In this document: positions 1 through 11,767 of the stretch, one piece after another | How the letters are laid out: each line of letters begins with the position of its first letter | Position numbering within the stretch: position 1 is the stretch's first letter | Assembly: GCA_038025085.1 (NCBI GenBank) | Contig: CM076143.1 | Location: forward strand, 39,167,001-39,231,000 | Direction: 5' to 3' | Origin: Tetragonia tetragonoides | Lineage: Eukaryota; Streptophyta; Magnoliopsida; Caryophyllales; Aizoaceae | Length of the DNA: 64,000 nt | Made by a program: the position numbers and the translations under genes | Notes under the pieces: generated by a model | What the model was told of the DNA's origin: nothing | Databases searched by the model: none | Seen by the model: only the letters and a program-made list of their open reading frames with translations

Positions 1-511
1 ATATATTCTATACTAAATACAGAAACACAGTGTAGTCTTACGAGTCTCGCCATGTGGCACTCTTATGAGGTCTCTCCTATCTTTAGGATGTCACCTAATA
101 CAGTCTAACCATGTGGTATCACCCTTGCCATGTGGCATTCGTATGAGGTCACTGCTATCTTTTTAGTCACCACATAACTCGTATTTTCCATGTCGCGCAT
201 ATATGACCCTTACCATGTGTTATTATTCCATTCGTTACCTGTCAATCTACCAATACGTTAGTAGTGAATTGGAAGTTCAAATAAAAAGATATAGATTTAC
301 ATCTTAATATTTACTTAGGCATGACCTCACTTTGAGTAGTCCATTTTTAAGTCACCATCTATAAATACGTTGTGGAGTTATTGGAGTGAACTTTTATATT
401 CTCTGCTTATTTATATTACGAACAAATGAAGTTCGACATATTATTCATTTTCAAATCTTACATAAAATACATAATACAGGCATTGGTGCAATACCTAAAT
501 GAAAAACTAAC
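1..511. repeat. Degenerate AT-rich Helitron-like unit, left edge
   Basis: No gene is visible. Between about 40 and 220 a loose repeat recurs around the words CATGTGGCA and TATGAGGTC. The rest is AT-rich. The segment leads into a degenerate Helitron 3' hairpin at 512-541, so it is probably the body of a further Helitron-like unit cut by the window edge. The first bases contain TCTATACTA, which resembles a plant Helitron 5' end, but a match this short proves little. Confidence 0.35.
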
Positions 512-539
512 CCCGGTGCATCGCCCGGGTGCCAAAACT

Positions 540-541
<2 letters not shown>
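512..541 (+). repeat. Degenerate Helitron 3' end
   Basis: The hairpin-like CCCGGTGCATCGCCCGGG is followed by an A-rich stretch and CTTG rather than CTAG, then by a TA run. It has the layout of the better preserved 3' ends in this window (for example 62917-62948), but both the stem and the terminal tetranucleotide have mutated. Confidence 0.5.

Positions 542-591
<50 letters not shown>
542..591. repeat. (TA)n microsatellite, about 50 bp
   Basis: Pure TA dinucleotide run directly after a degenerate Helitron 3' end and directly before the unit start AAAAGTGAGTCC. Open reading frames across it are translations of the repeat (Tyr-Ile runs) and are not genes. Confidence 0.97.
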
Positions 592-595
<4 letters not shown>

Positions 596-1080
596 TGAGT
601 CCATTTCGTGTGGCCACGACACGTAGGATGCCACGCAAAGGCCTAAAATTGTGTGGGCATGACACCTAAGATGCCAAGTAAACGCCAAGTTCGTGTGTTG
701 ATGACACGTATGCCGCCACCTAAGCCTCCATCCAAGTGTGTCAAGCATTAATTAATAATCATTATTTGACTTCATAAGTACAATCTTTTATATTTATTAT
801 CATATTGTTAAGATTATAAAATAAATTAGCTTTTGTTACGCAACTTTAAAAGTTATAATTCTTCCTCCATTGGATTAGGCTCGGAAAATACTTTATAATG
901 AGATTCATATGTATTATATCTTATAAAGTTGGGTTCTTTTCGTTGAAGGATGACATGTGAGACGCCACATAGGAAGGATATATTCGTGTGAAGATGACAC
1001 GTAGGCGCCACATCGGTATACGTATAAAGTGAGTCCAATTTGTGTGGGCACGACACATAGGACGCCACGTAGGAGGTGTA

Positions 1081-1169
<89 letters not shown>

Positions 1170-1254
1170 GAGTCCATTTCGTGTGGCCACGACACGTAGA
1201 ATGCCACACAAGCGCCTAAAATCGTGTGGGCATGACACCTAAGTTGCCACTTAA
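592..1254. repeat. Helitron-like subrepeat block
   Basis: One and a half copies of the roughly 430-450 bp subrepeat that builds the array. It starts with GTGAGTCCATTTCGTGTGG, runs through several CGTGT-N7-ACACG inverted repeats and GCCACGCAAGCGCC-type words, then an AT-rich tail with TTATAATTCTTCCTCCATTGG. A TA microsatellite at 1085-1165 separates it from the next partial copy. There is no coding capacity. Confidence 0.7.
1085..1165. repeat. (TA)n microsatellite, about 80 bp
   Basis: Uninterrupted AT/TA run between two partial subrepeats. The next unit again begins AAAGTGAGTCCATTTCG. The long Tyr-Ile reading frames over it on both strands are artefacts. Confidence 0.97.
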
Positions 1255-4205
1255 GTTGAGTCATACACGTGTGGACACGACACTTAGGATGCCACTTGGA
1301 GGCTATATTCGTGTGGTGATGACACGTAGGACGTCATGCAAGCGCCCAAGTTCGTATGGTGATGACACATATACCGCCACCTAAGCCACACATCCAAGTG
1401 TGTCAACAATTAATGTGTAATCATTATTTGACTTCATAAATACAACCTAAAAAATATTAAATTATCATATTGTTTAAATTATAAAATAAAATAACTTTTC
1501 TTACACAACTTTAAAAATTATAATTCTTACTCCATTGGAGCAGGTTCAGAAAATATTTCAAAATAAGATACATATGTTTTATGTCATATAAGATTTGGTT
1601 CTTTTCGTGTGAGGATAACACGTGAGACACCACATGTGAGGGATATGTTCGTGTGAATTATAAAAGATGGCGTCACATCGGTATAAGTTTGCCACATAGC
1701 TAACATATATAAAGTTGAGTCAGTTACTTATGGGCACGCCACGTGGGATACCAGGCAATAGTTTATATTTTCCTGAGGACGACACGTGGGATGCCACGCA
1801 AGCGGCCAAATTCGTGTGGTGATGACACGTATGTCGCCACCTAAGCCACTCATCAAGTGGGTCAATCATTAATGCATGATCATAAATACAACATAATATA
1901 ATTATTATAATATTATTCAAATTATAAAATAAAATAACTCTTGTCATGAAAATTTAAAAATTATAATTCTTACTCCATTGGAACAGGTTCGGAAAATACT
2001 TCAAAATGATATACATATGTACTATGTCCTATAAATTTGGGTTCTTTTCGTGTGAGGATGACATGTGAGACGCCAAATGGGAAGGATATGTTCATGTGAA
2101 GATAACACATAGGTGCCAGATCGGTATACGTATAAAAGTGAGTCCAATTCGTGTTGGCACGATACATAGGACGCCACATAGGAGGTATAAATTCGTGTGA
2201 CGATGGTACCTAAGCGTCAAGTAAGAAAAGCTTGCCACATAGCCTAACAACTTTTCATCCAAGTGTCACTCATTAATGCCTCATCATAAATCGAAAAGTT
2301 ATAAATATTACTTCAATGGATTGGATTTGAGAAAACCTTCAAAATGAGATATATATGTCCTATAAAAGTTGGGTCATTTCCATGCGGTAATGACATGTAA
2401 GATGCCACATTAGAGGAAATGTTCGTGTGAAGATGACACATAGATGTCACATGTGCACAACTTGGCTACATAGCTTAACAGATCAATCCAAGTGTCAGAA
2501 GTTCATTATTACCTGAATTTATTATTTGATTTATGTGCATATTATTTCAAACTACAAAATAACATATCTTTAGTTACATAAATCTAAAAATTATAAATCA
2601 TAGTTGATTAGATTGGTTTTGAAAAGGTTGGGTATAAACTAATTGGATAAGACACTTAAGATATCTATATTTGTATTATATTAGTTGTAAATCACACTTG
2701 AATATTAGTAAGGAAAACATATTCTAAACATTTAAATTCCATTTGTAATAAATATTTTATATTTATAAGAAAAACGGAGTCATTTTTCATATATAGATGT
2801 GATAGGGACGACATTTCGTGTGGGGATGAAACATGAACGTCAACTCATCATCTACTCCAATGCTTTCTTAGAAAATTAATTGAGACTTTAGTATAGCACT
2901 TTAGACATACTTATGTAACATAAATGCCACGCAAACGAAGAGTAAGATTCAAGTAACACTCCTTATAAGTTATGTTGAAATTTACGAACGTTGAACTACC
3001 TAGCACATTTGAGAAATAAATATTCAGGATCAAATTTTTTATTATAACTTTAGAAAGTTGAAATTTTTTGCTCACCACTAATTGATTTTATTCAATTACC
3101 AATAATCCATTTGCAATAAGAGACTGATTTTTAATTAGAGAGAGATTAATTAATCTTTATTGTTTTTTTCTTTGGAAATTTTGAAGTAGGCTCAAATTAT
3201 GTTCATAAATAATCAATTTTTACATTCATTCTATTTTAGATGTAGATTAATTTAAAAGGATATTTAGAAGTAAATTATGAGGGAGACATTAAATTATACT
3301 ATTATTTTTTAATAATTAGCATGCATCCTATGGATAAAATTTTTGCTAACATAAAATTAAATGTATTTCACAAATAATATTTATAATTTCATACCATAAA
3401 ATTTTAATGTCTATATTAAATATATTAGTAAAAATGTTTCTCTTTTTCTTTTCGTGTGTGCACGACATGGAAGACGCCACATAAAGGTCCAAAATCGTGT
3501 GACGACGACACCAAAGTCGCTATATTAGCTAGCAAAGCTTGCTACATAGCCTAACAACTCATCATCCAAGTGTTTGTCCTTAATGCCTCAACATTAGTTA
3601 ACTTTATTACATATTTATTAGCATATTTATATATGAAAAAAATAAAATAATTTTAGTTACGTAAGTCAAAATAATCATAAATCTTATTTCAATGGATTGG
3701 ATTTGAAAACGGCTTTAAATGGAGGAATATGTGACCCATACAAGTTGGATCCTTACCATGCAGTGATAACATGTAGACGCCACATAAGAGGGAATGTTCG
3801 TGTAAAGATGACACGTTGACGTCACATGTGCAAATTTGTCACATATTTTAACAAATCATGATCCAAGTGCCAAATGATCAATATGACTCGACTTTATTAT
3901 ATGATTTATTTGCTTATTATTTCAAACTACAAAATAACATATTTTAAGTTACGTAACTCTAAAAAAATGAAAATCTTACTTCGTTCAATTATCTTTTCTT
4001 ATTCTTCTGTGAAGTTTGAAGTATCCTCAAATTATATTCATAAATTAATTTTATTTTACATTCATTTTATTTTAGATGTAGATCAATTTAAATGGAAAAT
4101 TCATACAAAAATATTAAAATAGTCAAATATAAAATTAGTTGGGCGAAATATAACAGATATGAGTGTATCACCTAGGAAGTTATCTTCATTTCCGAGAGAT
4201 ATTTA

Positions 4206-4219
4206 CGAGTCCGTGCTTA

Positions 4220-4220
<1 letters not shown>
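4206..4220 (+). repeat. Helitron 3' end cut at the hairpin loop
   Basis: The conserved lead-in (CGAGAGATATTTACGAGTCC) reaches the left hairpin arm GTCCGTGC and then stops. The right arm and the CTAG terminus are missing and a TA array follows. The paralogue at 48370-48382 is broken at the same place. Confidence 0.7.

Positions 4221-4222
<2 letters not shown>

Positions 4223-4303
<81 letters not shown>
4223..4303. repeat. (TA)n microsatellite, about 80 bp
   Basis: TA run replacing the right arm of the Helitron hairpin and the first bases of the next unit. The same position in copy B (48392-48489) is a TG array. In copy C (59562) it is a short TATATATATA. Confidence 0.97.
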
Positions 4304-4306
<3 letters not shown>

Positions 4307-4983
4307 ACCTCGCCACGTGGAATGCCACGCAAGTGTCTATATTCATGTGAGAGCGACACGTGGGATGCCACGCAGCGTCCAAATTCTTGTGGTGATGAGA
4401 CGTATGCCGCCACCTAAGCCACCATCCAAGTGGGTCAATCATTAATGATCATTATTTGACTTCATAAATACAACATAATATAATTATTTCAAATTATAAA
4501 ATAAAATAACTTTGATTACGCAATATTAAAAGTTATAATTTTTACTCCATTGGATCAGATTTGAAAAATACTTCAAAATGAGATACATATGTACTATGTC
4601 CAATAATGTTGGGTTCTTTTTGTGTGAGGATGACATGTGGGACGTCACATGGGAGGGATATGTTTGTGTGAAGATTACACATAGGCCCACATCGGTATAC
4701 GTATAAGCTTGCCACATAGCCTAACAAATAATCTAAGTGTCACGCGTTTAATACATCATCGATAATTAAATTTATTATAAATTAGTATATTATTTCAAAA
4801 TAGAAAATAAAATAATTTAAGTTAGGTAACTCAAAAAAAATTATAATCTTATTTCAATGAATTGGATTTAAAACGTACTTAAAAATGAGATATATATGTT
4901 TTATAAGTTTTCGTAGAAGTTAAGTGGATAAGACACGTAGGATAACCATATAAAGTTGAGTCAATTTCGTTTAGGCAGACTAT

Positions 4984-4988
4984 GTAGG
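4984..4988 (+). repeat. Target-site duplication GTAGG, left
   Basis: GTAGG flanks the chromovirus on the left and recurs at 16203-16207 directly after the 3' LTR. Paralogous uninterrupted sites exist near 49081 and 60236. Confidence 0.93.
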
Positions 4989-6882
4989 TGTGATACCCCA
5001 ATATTTTCTATAATTATAATATCGATTTATAATTCATTTATAAATAGTTTTGGAGATTTAAATCGTATATTTATTTAACGATTCGATTTACTCAAATTCA
5101 GCCATAATAATATTAATTATTATTATGGGCATTTCGGGATTTATAATTATCAAATTGATGGATTTAGTTAAAATGGTTTTGTATATGAATAAGGCTTATT
5201 CATATTGTTTTAATTGGTTTTAATTAGTATTTAATTAGTTTTAATTATTTTTAATTAGCAATTAAATCAGAAAAAAAATTCTATTTCTAGTAGGGTTTCA
5301 CTTTCCTTGACTAAACACATATTTAAGCTAAGAGATGGGCCAGCTGATCAGAAAATAATTATTTTTAATTAGGACCAAACGGCCAAGCGTGATCAGGTTG
5401 TGATTAGCCAAGTTACCTACTACTTAGTGAGTGTTTGTTAGGTAAGCGATTGTGCCTACCTCTTTCCAAAGCCCCATCAAAACTATTTTTATGTGTTATG
5501 TGCTAATTGATTATTATTGTGACTTTAATATGCGAAGCATGATTAAATTATATCGTCGTTAATTATGAGAATTTGAAATATATTCTTCGCTGTAAATATG
5601 ATTTATATTGACTATGATAAGTTTATAAAGTTTCGTTAATTAATTAGTTCATATGCTAATTCATGTTTAATTATGGCGATGCTGAATTTCTAATATTATT
5701 ATGATATAATAATATGTGCTATTTGGAATGAGATATTATTGAGTGCTAATGAGCACCTATTATTATATTTGTTGGATGTTAATTGTGAAAGTGTAATTTT
5801 TGGATATCTTGATGTACTGCCGAAGTGCTGCCGAAATTTCATTAGACATATATGAGCATGACTATTGTTAATATGCCTTATGTCGTAATCGTCGTTATTA
5901 TTATTCATTATCATGAGCATGAAATGAAGTAGTATGTCGTGGTCTCGTTGTACCACCAGGTCAATCAATGCAAGTATGTGAATTGAATTAAATGAGAATA
6001 AGACTCCTAATGGATCCCTAGGAGTAGCCGAGCTATCGAGACTTATCTAATTGATGTAGTCTAGGGATGCGTGATTCCCAAGTTACTTTTATGGACACCT
6101 CGCAGTGTGTTCGGGACGGATCATTCCCCATTGTTTAATTCTCTACATATCGATTATTATGTTAGAGGTAGTGTGAGTATACACTAGCGTAAGTCCATGG
6201 CATGTCTATATCTATCTATGAACAATATGGATAATCGCTGTTCTATTCGCTCTCTTATCTCTCTAATCAAGATGGTTTATCTATTTGTACTCGAATGATC
6301 ACTAAAGCAAGAATTGCATGTAATTGAATATTGAGTATGCGTGTGCTTGTTTGTATGACTACTTGTGCATGCAAATGAATTTCAATGATTCTTCTAAAAC
6401 CCAGGTAAGGTTTGCGAAAGTGTTTTTACTGGGTATGGACGACGTTTATTCAGTTTATCTAATTTTTGTTTTCTTTTGTTTCTTCTCTTTTTCTTCGGTA
6501 CCTTGTTTCCGTCACGGAAACCAAAGTGCAGGTGTAGCTGAGTGAGGACGGTTTGCTAGAAGGTTGAATGTGGGTTGTTTGTTTAGAACTATGGATTTAT
6601 TGGTTACCTTGGATTATTTGGGACTTTGGTTTGGGCCCTTGAAGGCAAAGTTGTTAAAACTATAATGGACTTAAGACCGCTGGATAGACAACTCTGATAT
6701 TTATGTTTAATTTATTTAGATGCTTCCTTTGATACCTAGTTTTCCTTCTGCTTAGCATTTACTCCTTAGCGATAAATGTTGCAGTAGCATTCCCTTGGGT
6801 TCGTGACGGTTCGGCGGTATCGAGTCGTGTATAGCGACGTCGATAGTTCCCTAGAAATCGTTGCGAATTCGGGGGTGTTACA
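4989..6882 (+). repeat. 5' LTR of the chromovirus (1894 bp, internally deleted)
   Basis: Starts TGTGATACCCC and ends GGGTGTTACA, with the primer-binding site two bases later. It aligns with 13612-16202 almost throughout but lacks about 0.7 kb that the 3' LTR has at roughly 13974-14672. The missing block starts about 25-35 bases after a TATA-like ATTTAAG, in the region where transcription would be expected to start. Several short reading frames in it are shadows. Confidence 0.93.
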
Positions 6883-6884
6883 AA

Positions 6885-6902
6885 TGGTATCAGAGCCCTA
6901 GG
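6885..6902 (+). other. Primer-binding site, tRNA-iMet type
   Basis: TGGTATCAGAGCC is the complement of the 3' end of plant initiator tRNA-Met. It lies two bases after the LTR, where minus-strand synthesis begins in LTR retrotransposons. Confidence 0.92.
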
Positions 6903-7072
6903 TTTAAAAGGTTGCATAGGTTTAATAAATGAATTAATAAAGATTAGTTTCATTATGGGAAAATAAAATATAATTAAAGCCGTTGAGCGTAGTAGTCCTA
7001 GAAGATAGGAATTACTTGAAATCACCTTAAATGTGATTTAAATGTTCTTATTGTTTGATTTCCCTTTTGTAT

Positions 7073-8065
7073 ATGGCAATTACTCGTTTGACCGCGATGA
7101 AGTCGACTAGAGGTAGAAAACCACGAGCGATGATTGTTGCACTCGAGAACGAGGTGGAGTATGTAGACATCTCCGATAGTGAGCCTACACACGGCAAGCA
7201 TGACGAGGCCGTGGCTGCCCTTGTGGCGCAAGGCAATGGCGCGCACGAGGTGGACCAATCCGCGCCTAATGCTCGTGACGATGACGTTCCAATAGAGCCT
7301 AATCACGACTTGGATGCTAACGAGGATCTTGATCCTGAAGAGGAACCTACAGAGTCTGAACCTGAGGCTGACGATGCTCCTGCTGACGAGCCAAGTGTTG
7401 AGCCTAACTCTGTGGAACTAGAGATGCGTTTCGAGTATGGAGCTGGTGTCCCTGATTCACCTAGCATGCCAGACTTAGAGGATATTGGTGATACAAGCGG
7501 CAACAACTCTGTACCTCCTTCGACTACTGCTGATGTGTCTCCTCCTGTGGAGCCTTTCTTTGCCACTGATGCCGAGCTAGATGACATCCGTGCCTACATT
7601 GATCGTGCATTCACTACGATCGAGCGTTACGAATATGAGAACCGTACGAGAATACACCAAGGTTTCTGGGTAGAACTCTTACTAGCTGGCTTACCCAACC
7701 TACATCCTTGGAGAGGTCTCAAGGAGAAGTATGATGATGTGGTACTGAGGAGTGGCTACATCAACGATAGGATGTATGGCAAAGGCAATCGTTGGGCGTT
7801 GACTTTTCAAGGTGTTGGCAATGAGCTATTTTTGTCTGAGTTCGAGTGGAAGGTAAATCACGTTCTAGTGCCTGCTCCAAAGGACATATGTGAAAGCTGC
7901 TGGTCTAAGAAGCGCAAACTCGTGGATAACTTTAGAAGGCGCTTCATGCCTCAAAATTTTAGAGGTGACGGGCATCCTTACACTCCATGTAGGGAAGTGA
8001 AGCCAAGGAGGGATGATGATGATGATACGCCTCCCGGATCGAAGCAAAACCCAGTTGCCGTTTAG
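7073..8065 (+). CDS. Extra ORF of unknown function between primer-binding site and gag
   Basis: An uninterrupted 330-codon frame from the ATG at 7073 to the TAG at 8063-8065. The upstream in-frame TTG at 7055 is less likely as a start. The first third is basic (residues about 1-25). A long acidic, Pro/Ser-rich stretch follows, to about residue 170. The last third is mixed, with Trp/Tyr/Phe residues, a CESCW motif, a basic KKRK-RRRF patch and an Asp run near the C-terminus. I do not recognise a domain. It lies 170 bp downstream of the primer-binding site and about 675 bp upstream of gag. Additional ORFs in this position are known in some plant Ty3/gypsy lineages (Ogre, for example), but I cannot link this one to them. 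It is the only long intact frame in the element. Confidence 0.65.
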   Translation: MAITRLTAMKSTRGRKPRAMIVALENEVEYVDISDSEPTHGKHDEAVAALVAQGNGAHEVDQSAPNARDDDVPIEPNHDLDANEDLDPEEEPTESEPEADDAPADEPSVEPNSVELEMRFEYGAGVPDSPSMPDLEDIGDTSGNNSVPPSTTADVSPPVEPFFATDAELDDIRAYIDRAFTTIERYEYENRTRIHQGFWVELLLAGLPNLHPWRGLKEKYDDVVLRSGYINDRMYGKGNRWALTFQGVGNELFLSEFEWKVNHVLVPAPKDICESCWSKKRKLVDNFRRRFMPQNFRGDGHPYTPCREVKPRRDDDDDTPPGSKQNPVAV

Positions 8066-8740
8066 TTATTTTGTTGGCTAGAGTTAGTCGTTTTGATTAG
8101 AAACATTATTCCACTTTTGTGATGGCCCTGCGTGGTCAAGTTTGATGATGGTGTGTGGTTGCCTAAGCAACAAATATTTTTTACTCATATTTATTTTGCA
8201 ATCTATCGTATTGCAAAACTATTTCGTTTGATTATATGAAAGTCGTTGTCATCACTGTCGTTGTCACATATTTTCATGGTTGACCAAAAGCATGAATGAT
8301 ATCTCTTATCGTCGTGACATGATGGGAAATCCATATCAAATTTATGGAAAAATCGTTGAGCATTATCAACTCTCTTGTGAGCCAAGTGCTAAAGCATATC
8401 AATGTGATTAAGTGTGATTGTCTATTGCCCAACTAAAATAGTATGGAGCCTCATTATGTCCATTATGAACATCTTTGTCTATTCTTGTGAGACCAATGTG
8501 TCTAAGATGTTTTATATGCCTATCGAACTATTATGCATGAGAACTGAGAACAATAAAGGAAGTATGTTGCTTAGACCTACAATGTAAGGTTGATCTTTGA
8601 AACTTATATGCTATATGCTAAATGTCAAGAGAAAGGTTTCAATTACAACCTTCTTCTCTCAATTAGACCTTAATGGGTCGAGATGTGCAAGTTGTGTGAA
8701 TGGTGTTCATACCATTACTTTTATATTCTCAGATCGCGAA
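8066..8740 (+). other. Spacer between the extra ORF and gag
   Basis: No reading frame with recognisable content. The stretch is AT-rich and could hold a gag leader. No splice or promoter signal can be argued from sequence alone. Confidence 0.5.
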
Positions 8741-9882
8741 ATGACAACCAACGCCGATAGAATTGCACGACTCAAGGGTGGTCTGACCGATGTGGTCAAG
8801 ATCATGGCACGACAAATGGCACGCCAAGAAGAGATGGAAACCACACAAGCCTCTGCAGCGCGTAGTTTCCGAGATTTTGACGCTCTTAAACCTCGTACAT
8901 TCGAAGGTGGTGCCGATCCAACACAGCTAGACACTTGGATCATCGAGTTCGAGAAGTTGTTTCTGGCTACAAATCGGCCTAAGAACATGAAAGTTAGCTC
9001 TGGGACGTACTATCTGAAGGGCGAAGCTAACAAGTGGTGGAATGATGTGAGAACTGATTTACTTGCAACGCCGAACTTTAATTGGGATCGTTTTAAGGTA
9101 GCCATTTGTGCTAGATTTTATCCTAGTGCTCTACGGCGCCTGGAGCAGCGTGAGTTTGAAGGGTTAAGCCAATACAAGCTGTCTGTGGCCGAGTATGCTG
9201 CCAAGTTCAACGAGCTTGCTATTTTTGCTCCTAATCTGCTGACAACTGAAGCTGAGCGAATCGAAAGGTTCGAGGACGGACTGAAATGGGATATTTAATG
9301 TTTTGTCGCTGGACAATCTATCACTTTTCAAGAATCCTATGACAAGGCCTGAACCAGGAGAGGATTGTTGGACGTCGTGACACGCATTTGGGAAAGAACA
9401 AACGCGATGAAGGCAATCCATCGCAATCGAATAACGGCGACAAGAGGCCAAGACCGAATGGCAACAACAGCTACCAAGGTGGTCAGAACCACAATGCGAA
9501 TAGAAATCGTGACTCGAATAGTCATCGAGCTATGATAATGGCCAGAAGGAATACGCCTTGTACCCGCTGTAACAAGACGCATGCTGGTAAGAACTGCCGA
9601 GGTGACGTGTTGCAATGCTATGAGTGCAACAAACCGGGTCACAAAGCTTCTAAATGTTGGAGCCGAGGTAGGAATGGTAATGGGAAAAACCGCAATAACA
9701 ACTACAATCGTGGTGGGAATAACAATGGCTATCGTGGTAATGGTGGTAACTACAGTGGAAACGGGGGTTACAACAACAACAACAACAACCGCAACAATAC
9801 TGCTCCTGCTGTGAACAACCAAGTTCAAGCTCCTGCTACTGCTAATCCTGCGCCGAACAACAGCAACACCAACAATAGAGGG
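8741..9882 (+). pseudogene. gag: gag (capsid and CCHC nucleocapsid), broken
   Basis: The ATG at 8741 (MTTNADRIARLKGG) is the probable start. An in-frame TTG frame extends upstream to 8597 but looks unrelated. The capsid part has the usual Ty3/gypsy landmarks (FEGGADPTQLDTWI, YYLKGEANKWWNDV, FEGLSQYKLSVAEYAAKF). An ochre stop lies at 9296-9298, a second stop about 45 bases on, and a frameshift near 9342 moves the frame. The rest is in the new frame: a basic region, two zinc-knuckle units between 9559 and 9657 (the second a perfect CX2CX4HX4C, CYECNKPGHKASKC) and an Asn/Gly-rich linker with an AAC run near 9769. The protein would have packaged the element RNA. Confidence 0.88.
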
Positions 9883-10407
9883 GTTAATGGTAGAATCTTT
9901 GTGATGAATCGCAATGAAGCAGAAGCAAACCCGAACGTGATCGCTGGTACTTTTCTTGTTCATCCTTTTCCCGCTTTTGTTTTGTTTGATAGTGGTACGA
10001 CGCATTCTGTACTTTCTAAGTTCTTTGCATCTAAGATAGGATTAGAACCTAGTTCTGTGTATAGTGAAAACATGAGGATGCCAGATGGATCGATCTCTAA
10101 GTGTAAAGCGTTGTATGAAAAGTGTTCGATTAGGATAGCTGGTTCCGATTTACCCGCGGATTTGATTCAGATGGATTTGAAGGATTTTGATGTGATATTG
10201 GGAATGGATTGTTTAGCCAAGTATAGGGCTAAGTTAGAGTGCTTTGAACAACGCATTTCTTTGCGAGGACCTAAAGGTAAGAGGATCACTTACCGAGGAG
10301 TAGTGGTCAAGCCTAAGCTGAAGGTGATGGCTACTATGAAGGTTAAAGAGTGCGTGACTAAGGGTGAAGCGATTTACCTTTGTCATGTGGTGGATACCAG
10401 TCGTTGA
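9883..10407 (+). pseudogene. Retroviral-type aspartic protease, pol N-terminus
   Basis: Same frame as the zinc knuckles. The active-site motif VLFDSGTTHS is at about 9979-10008, followed by the usual hydrophobic core and the VILGMDCLAKY motif near 10195. This domain would cut the Gag-Pol polyprotein. The frame ends at a TGA at 10405-10407, just before RT begins in a different frame, so a frameshift lies close to 10400. The catalytic Asp-Ser-Gly triad itself is present. Confidence 0.88.
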
Positions 10408-10408
10408 G

Positions 10409-11767
10409 ATGGAAGCTCCGCAGCCTATTCCTGTAGTTTCCGAGTACGCTGACGTTTTTCCCGAAGAGATTCCCGGAATGCCTCCACAACGCATTATTGA
10501 CTTTACGATCGAGCTTGCTCCAGGTTCTACACCAATTTCAAAAGCACCGTATCGTATGGCACCTGATGAGATGAAGGAACTGAAAACACAACTTGAGGCT
10601 TTGTTACAAAAGGGATACATACGTCTGAGTGTATCGCCTTGGGGTGCTCCTGTTTTGTTTGTACTGAAGAAGGATGGTAGTATGAGACTATGCATTGACT
10701 ATCGCGAGTTAAACAAGATTACGATCAAGAATAGATACCCACTTCCCCGAATTGACGATCTGTTTGACCAATTGCGTGGTGCGTCAATTTTCTCAAAGAT
10801 AGACCTGCGATCAGGATACCATCAGTTGAGAATCTATGAGCCTGATATTGCAAAGACAACGTTTAGGACGAGGTATGGGCACTACGAGTTCACTGTGATG
10901 CCTTTTGGGTTGACAAATGCGCCTGCAAAGTTTATGGACTTGATGAACCGTACGTTCCAGGCTTACCTAGACCAGTTTATTGTAGTCTGTATCGATGATA
11001 TTCTGGTTTACTCGAAGAACGCCGAGGAGCATGCGCAACACCTACGTACTGTTTTGGAGATTCTGCGAAGACATCAACTTTACGCCAAGTTGTCTAAGTG
11101 TGAGTTTTGGTTAGACACGGTATCTTTCTTAGGACACATGGTGTTTAAGGATGGAGTAGCCGTAGATCCAGAGAAGATTCGAGCTGTTACGGATTGGCCA
11201 AGACCAACGACCGTGACCGAAGTTCGAAGTTTTCTTGGACTTGCTGGATATTATAGACGATTTGTAGAAGGTTTCTCAAAGATTACGCAGTCAATCACGA
11301 ATTTGGTGAAGAAAACGACAAAGTCTGTATGGTCCGACAAGTGTGAGACTGCTTTCCAAGAGTTAAAGAAACGTCTTACAAGTGCACTTATTTTGACATT
11401 GCCGTCCGGAACGGAAGGATATGAGGTTTACAGTGACGCGTCTAAGCATGGCTTAGGGTGTGTTTTGATGCAACATGGAAAGGTTGTGGCTTACGCCTCA
11501 CGACAACTGAAAAAGCATGAAGACAACTATCCTACGCACGATCTAGAACTTGCTGCTGTCGTATTTGCATCGAAGATTTGGTGACATTACCTGTATGGTT
11601 CCGCAGTCAAGATGTTTACTGATCACAAGAGTCTCAAGTATATCTTTACGCAGAAAGAGTTGAACATGCGGCAAAGGAGATGGCTAGAACTTCTAACGGA
11701 GTACGACATTGATATCCAGTACCATGAGGGTAAAGCAAACGTAGTCGCTGATGCTTTGAGTAGGAAG
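10409..11767 (+). pseudogene. pol: Reverse transcriptase and RNase H (pol)
   Basis: RT landmarks in order: [55 protein letters not shown], the [14 protein letters not shown] block, [18 protein letters not shown] and the catalytic CIDDILVYS at 10988-11014, where plant chromoviruses usually have FIDD. RNase H follows from about 11420 ([33 protein letters not shown]). A TGA stop at 11582-11584 interrupts RNase H where related elements have Arg. This fits a CGA-to-TGA change, as expected from deamination of a methylated CpG. Everything else from 10409 to 13369 stays in one frame. Confidence 0.92.

Larger units (their letters stand above)
1255..4988. repeat. Segmental copy A, left part (Helitron-like array)
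   Basis: Direct paralogue of 45449-49090 along its whole length. The unit order, the AT-rich spacers and the truncated Helitron end at 4206 are shared. It consists of iterated subrepeats (for example near 1516, 1958 and 2300) followed by AT-rich stretches with no gene. It is interrupted at 4988 by the chromovirus, and the homology resumes at 16203. Short reading frames inside it, including an 82-codon one at 3874-4122, are AT-rich and look like chance. Confidence 0.8.

Noticed and set aside
426..1264. Several 60-118 codon frames on both strands rich in Tyr-Ile
   Set aside because: They are translations of the TA microsatellites and their flanks. The same applies near 4159-4442, 44055-44467, 45324-45602 and 58490-58852, and to the Thr-His frame at 48336-48536.
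592..4988. Regularly spaced short repeats that could suggest a CRISPR array
   Set aside because: The repeats diverge, spacers vary from 20 to several hundred bases and are AT-rich, the units carry Helitron ends, and the DNA is clearly plant. No Cas gene is present.
6885..6902. tRNA gene at the primer-binding site
   Set aside because: Only the 3'-end complement is present, directly next to the LTR; no tRNA body follows. The same holds for 30678-30695 and 36938-36956.
9337..10005. 222-codon Val/Ile-rich frame on the minus strand
   Set aside because: It is the antisense shadow of the Asn/Gly-rich linker and zinc-knuckle region of the chromovirus gag.
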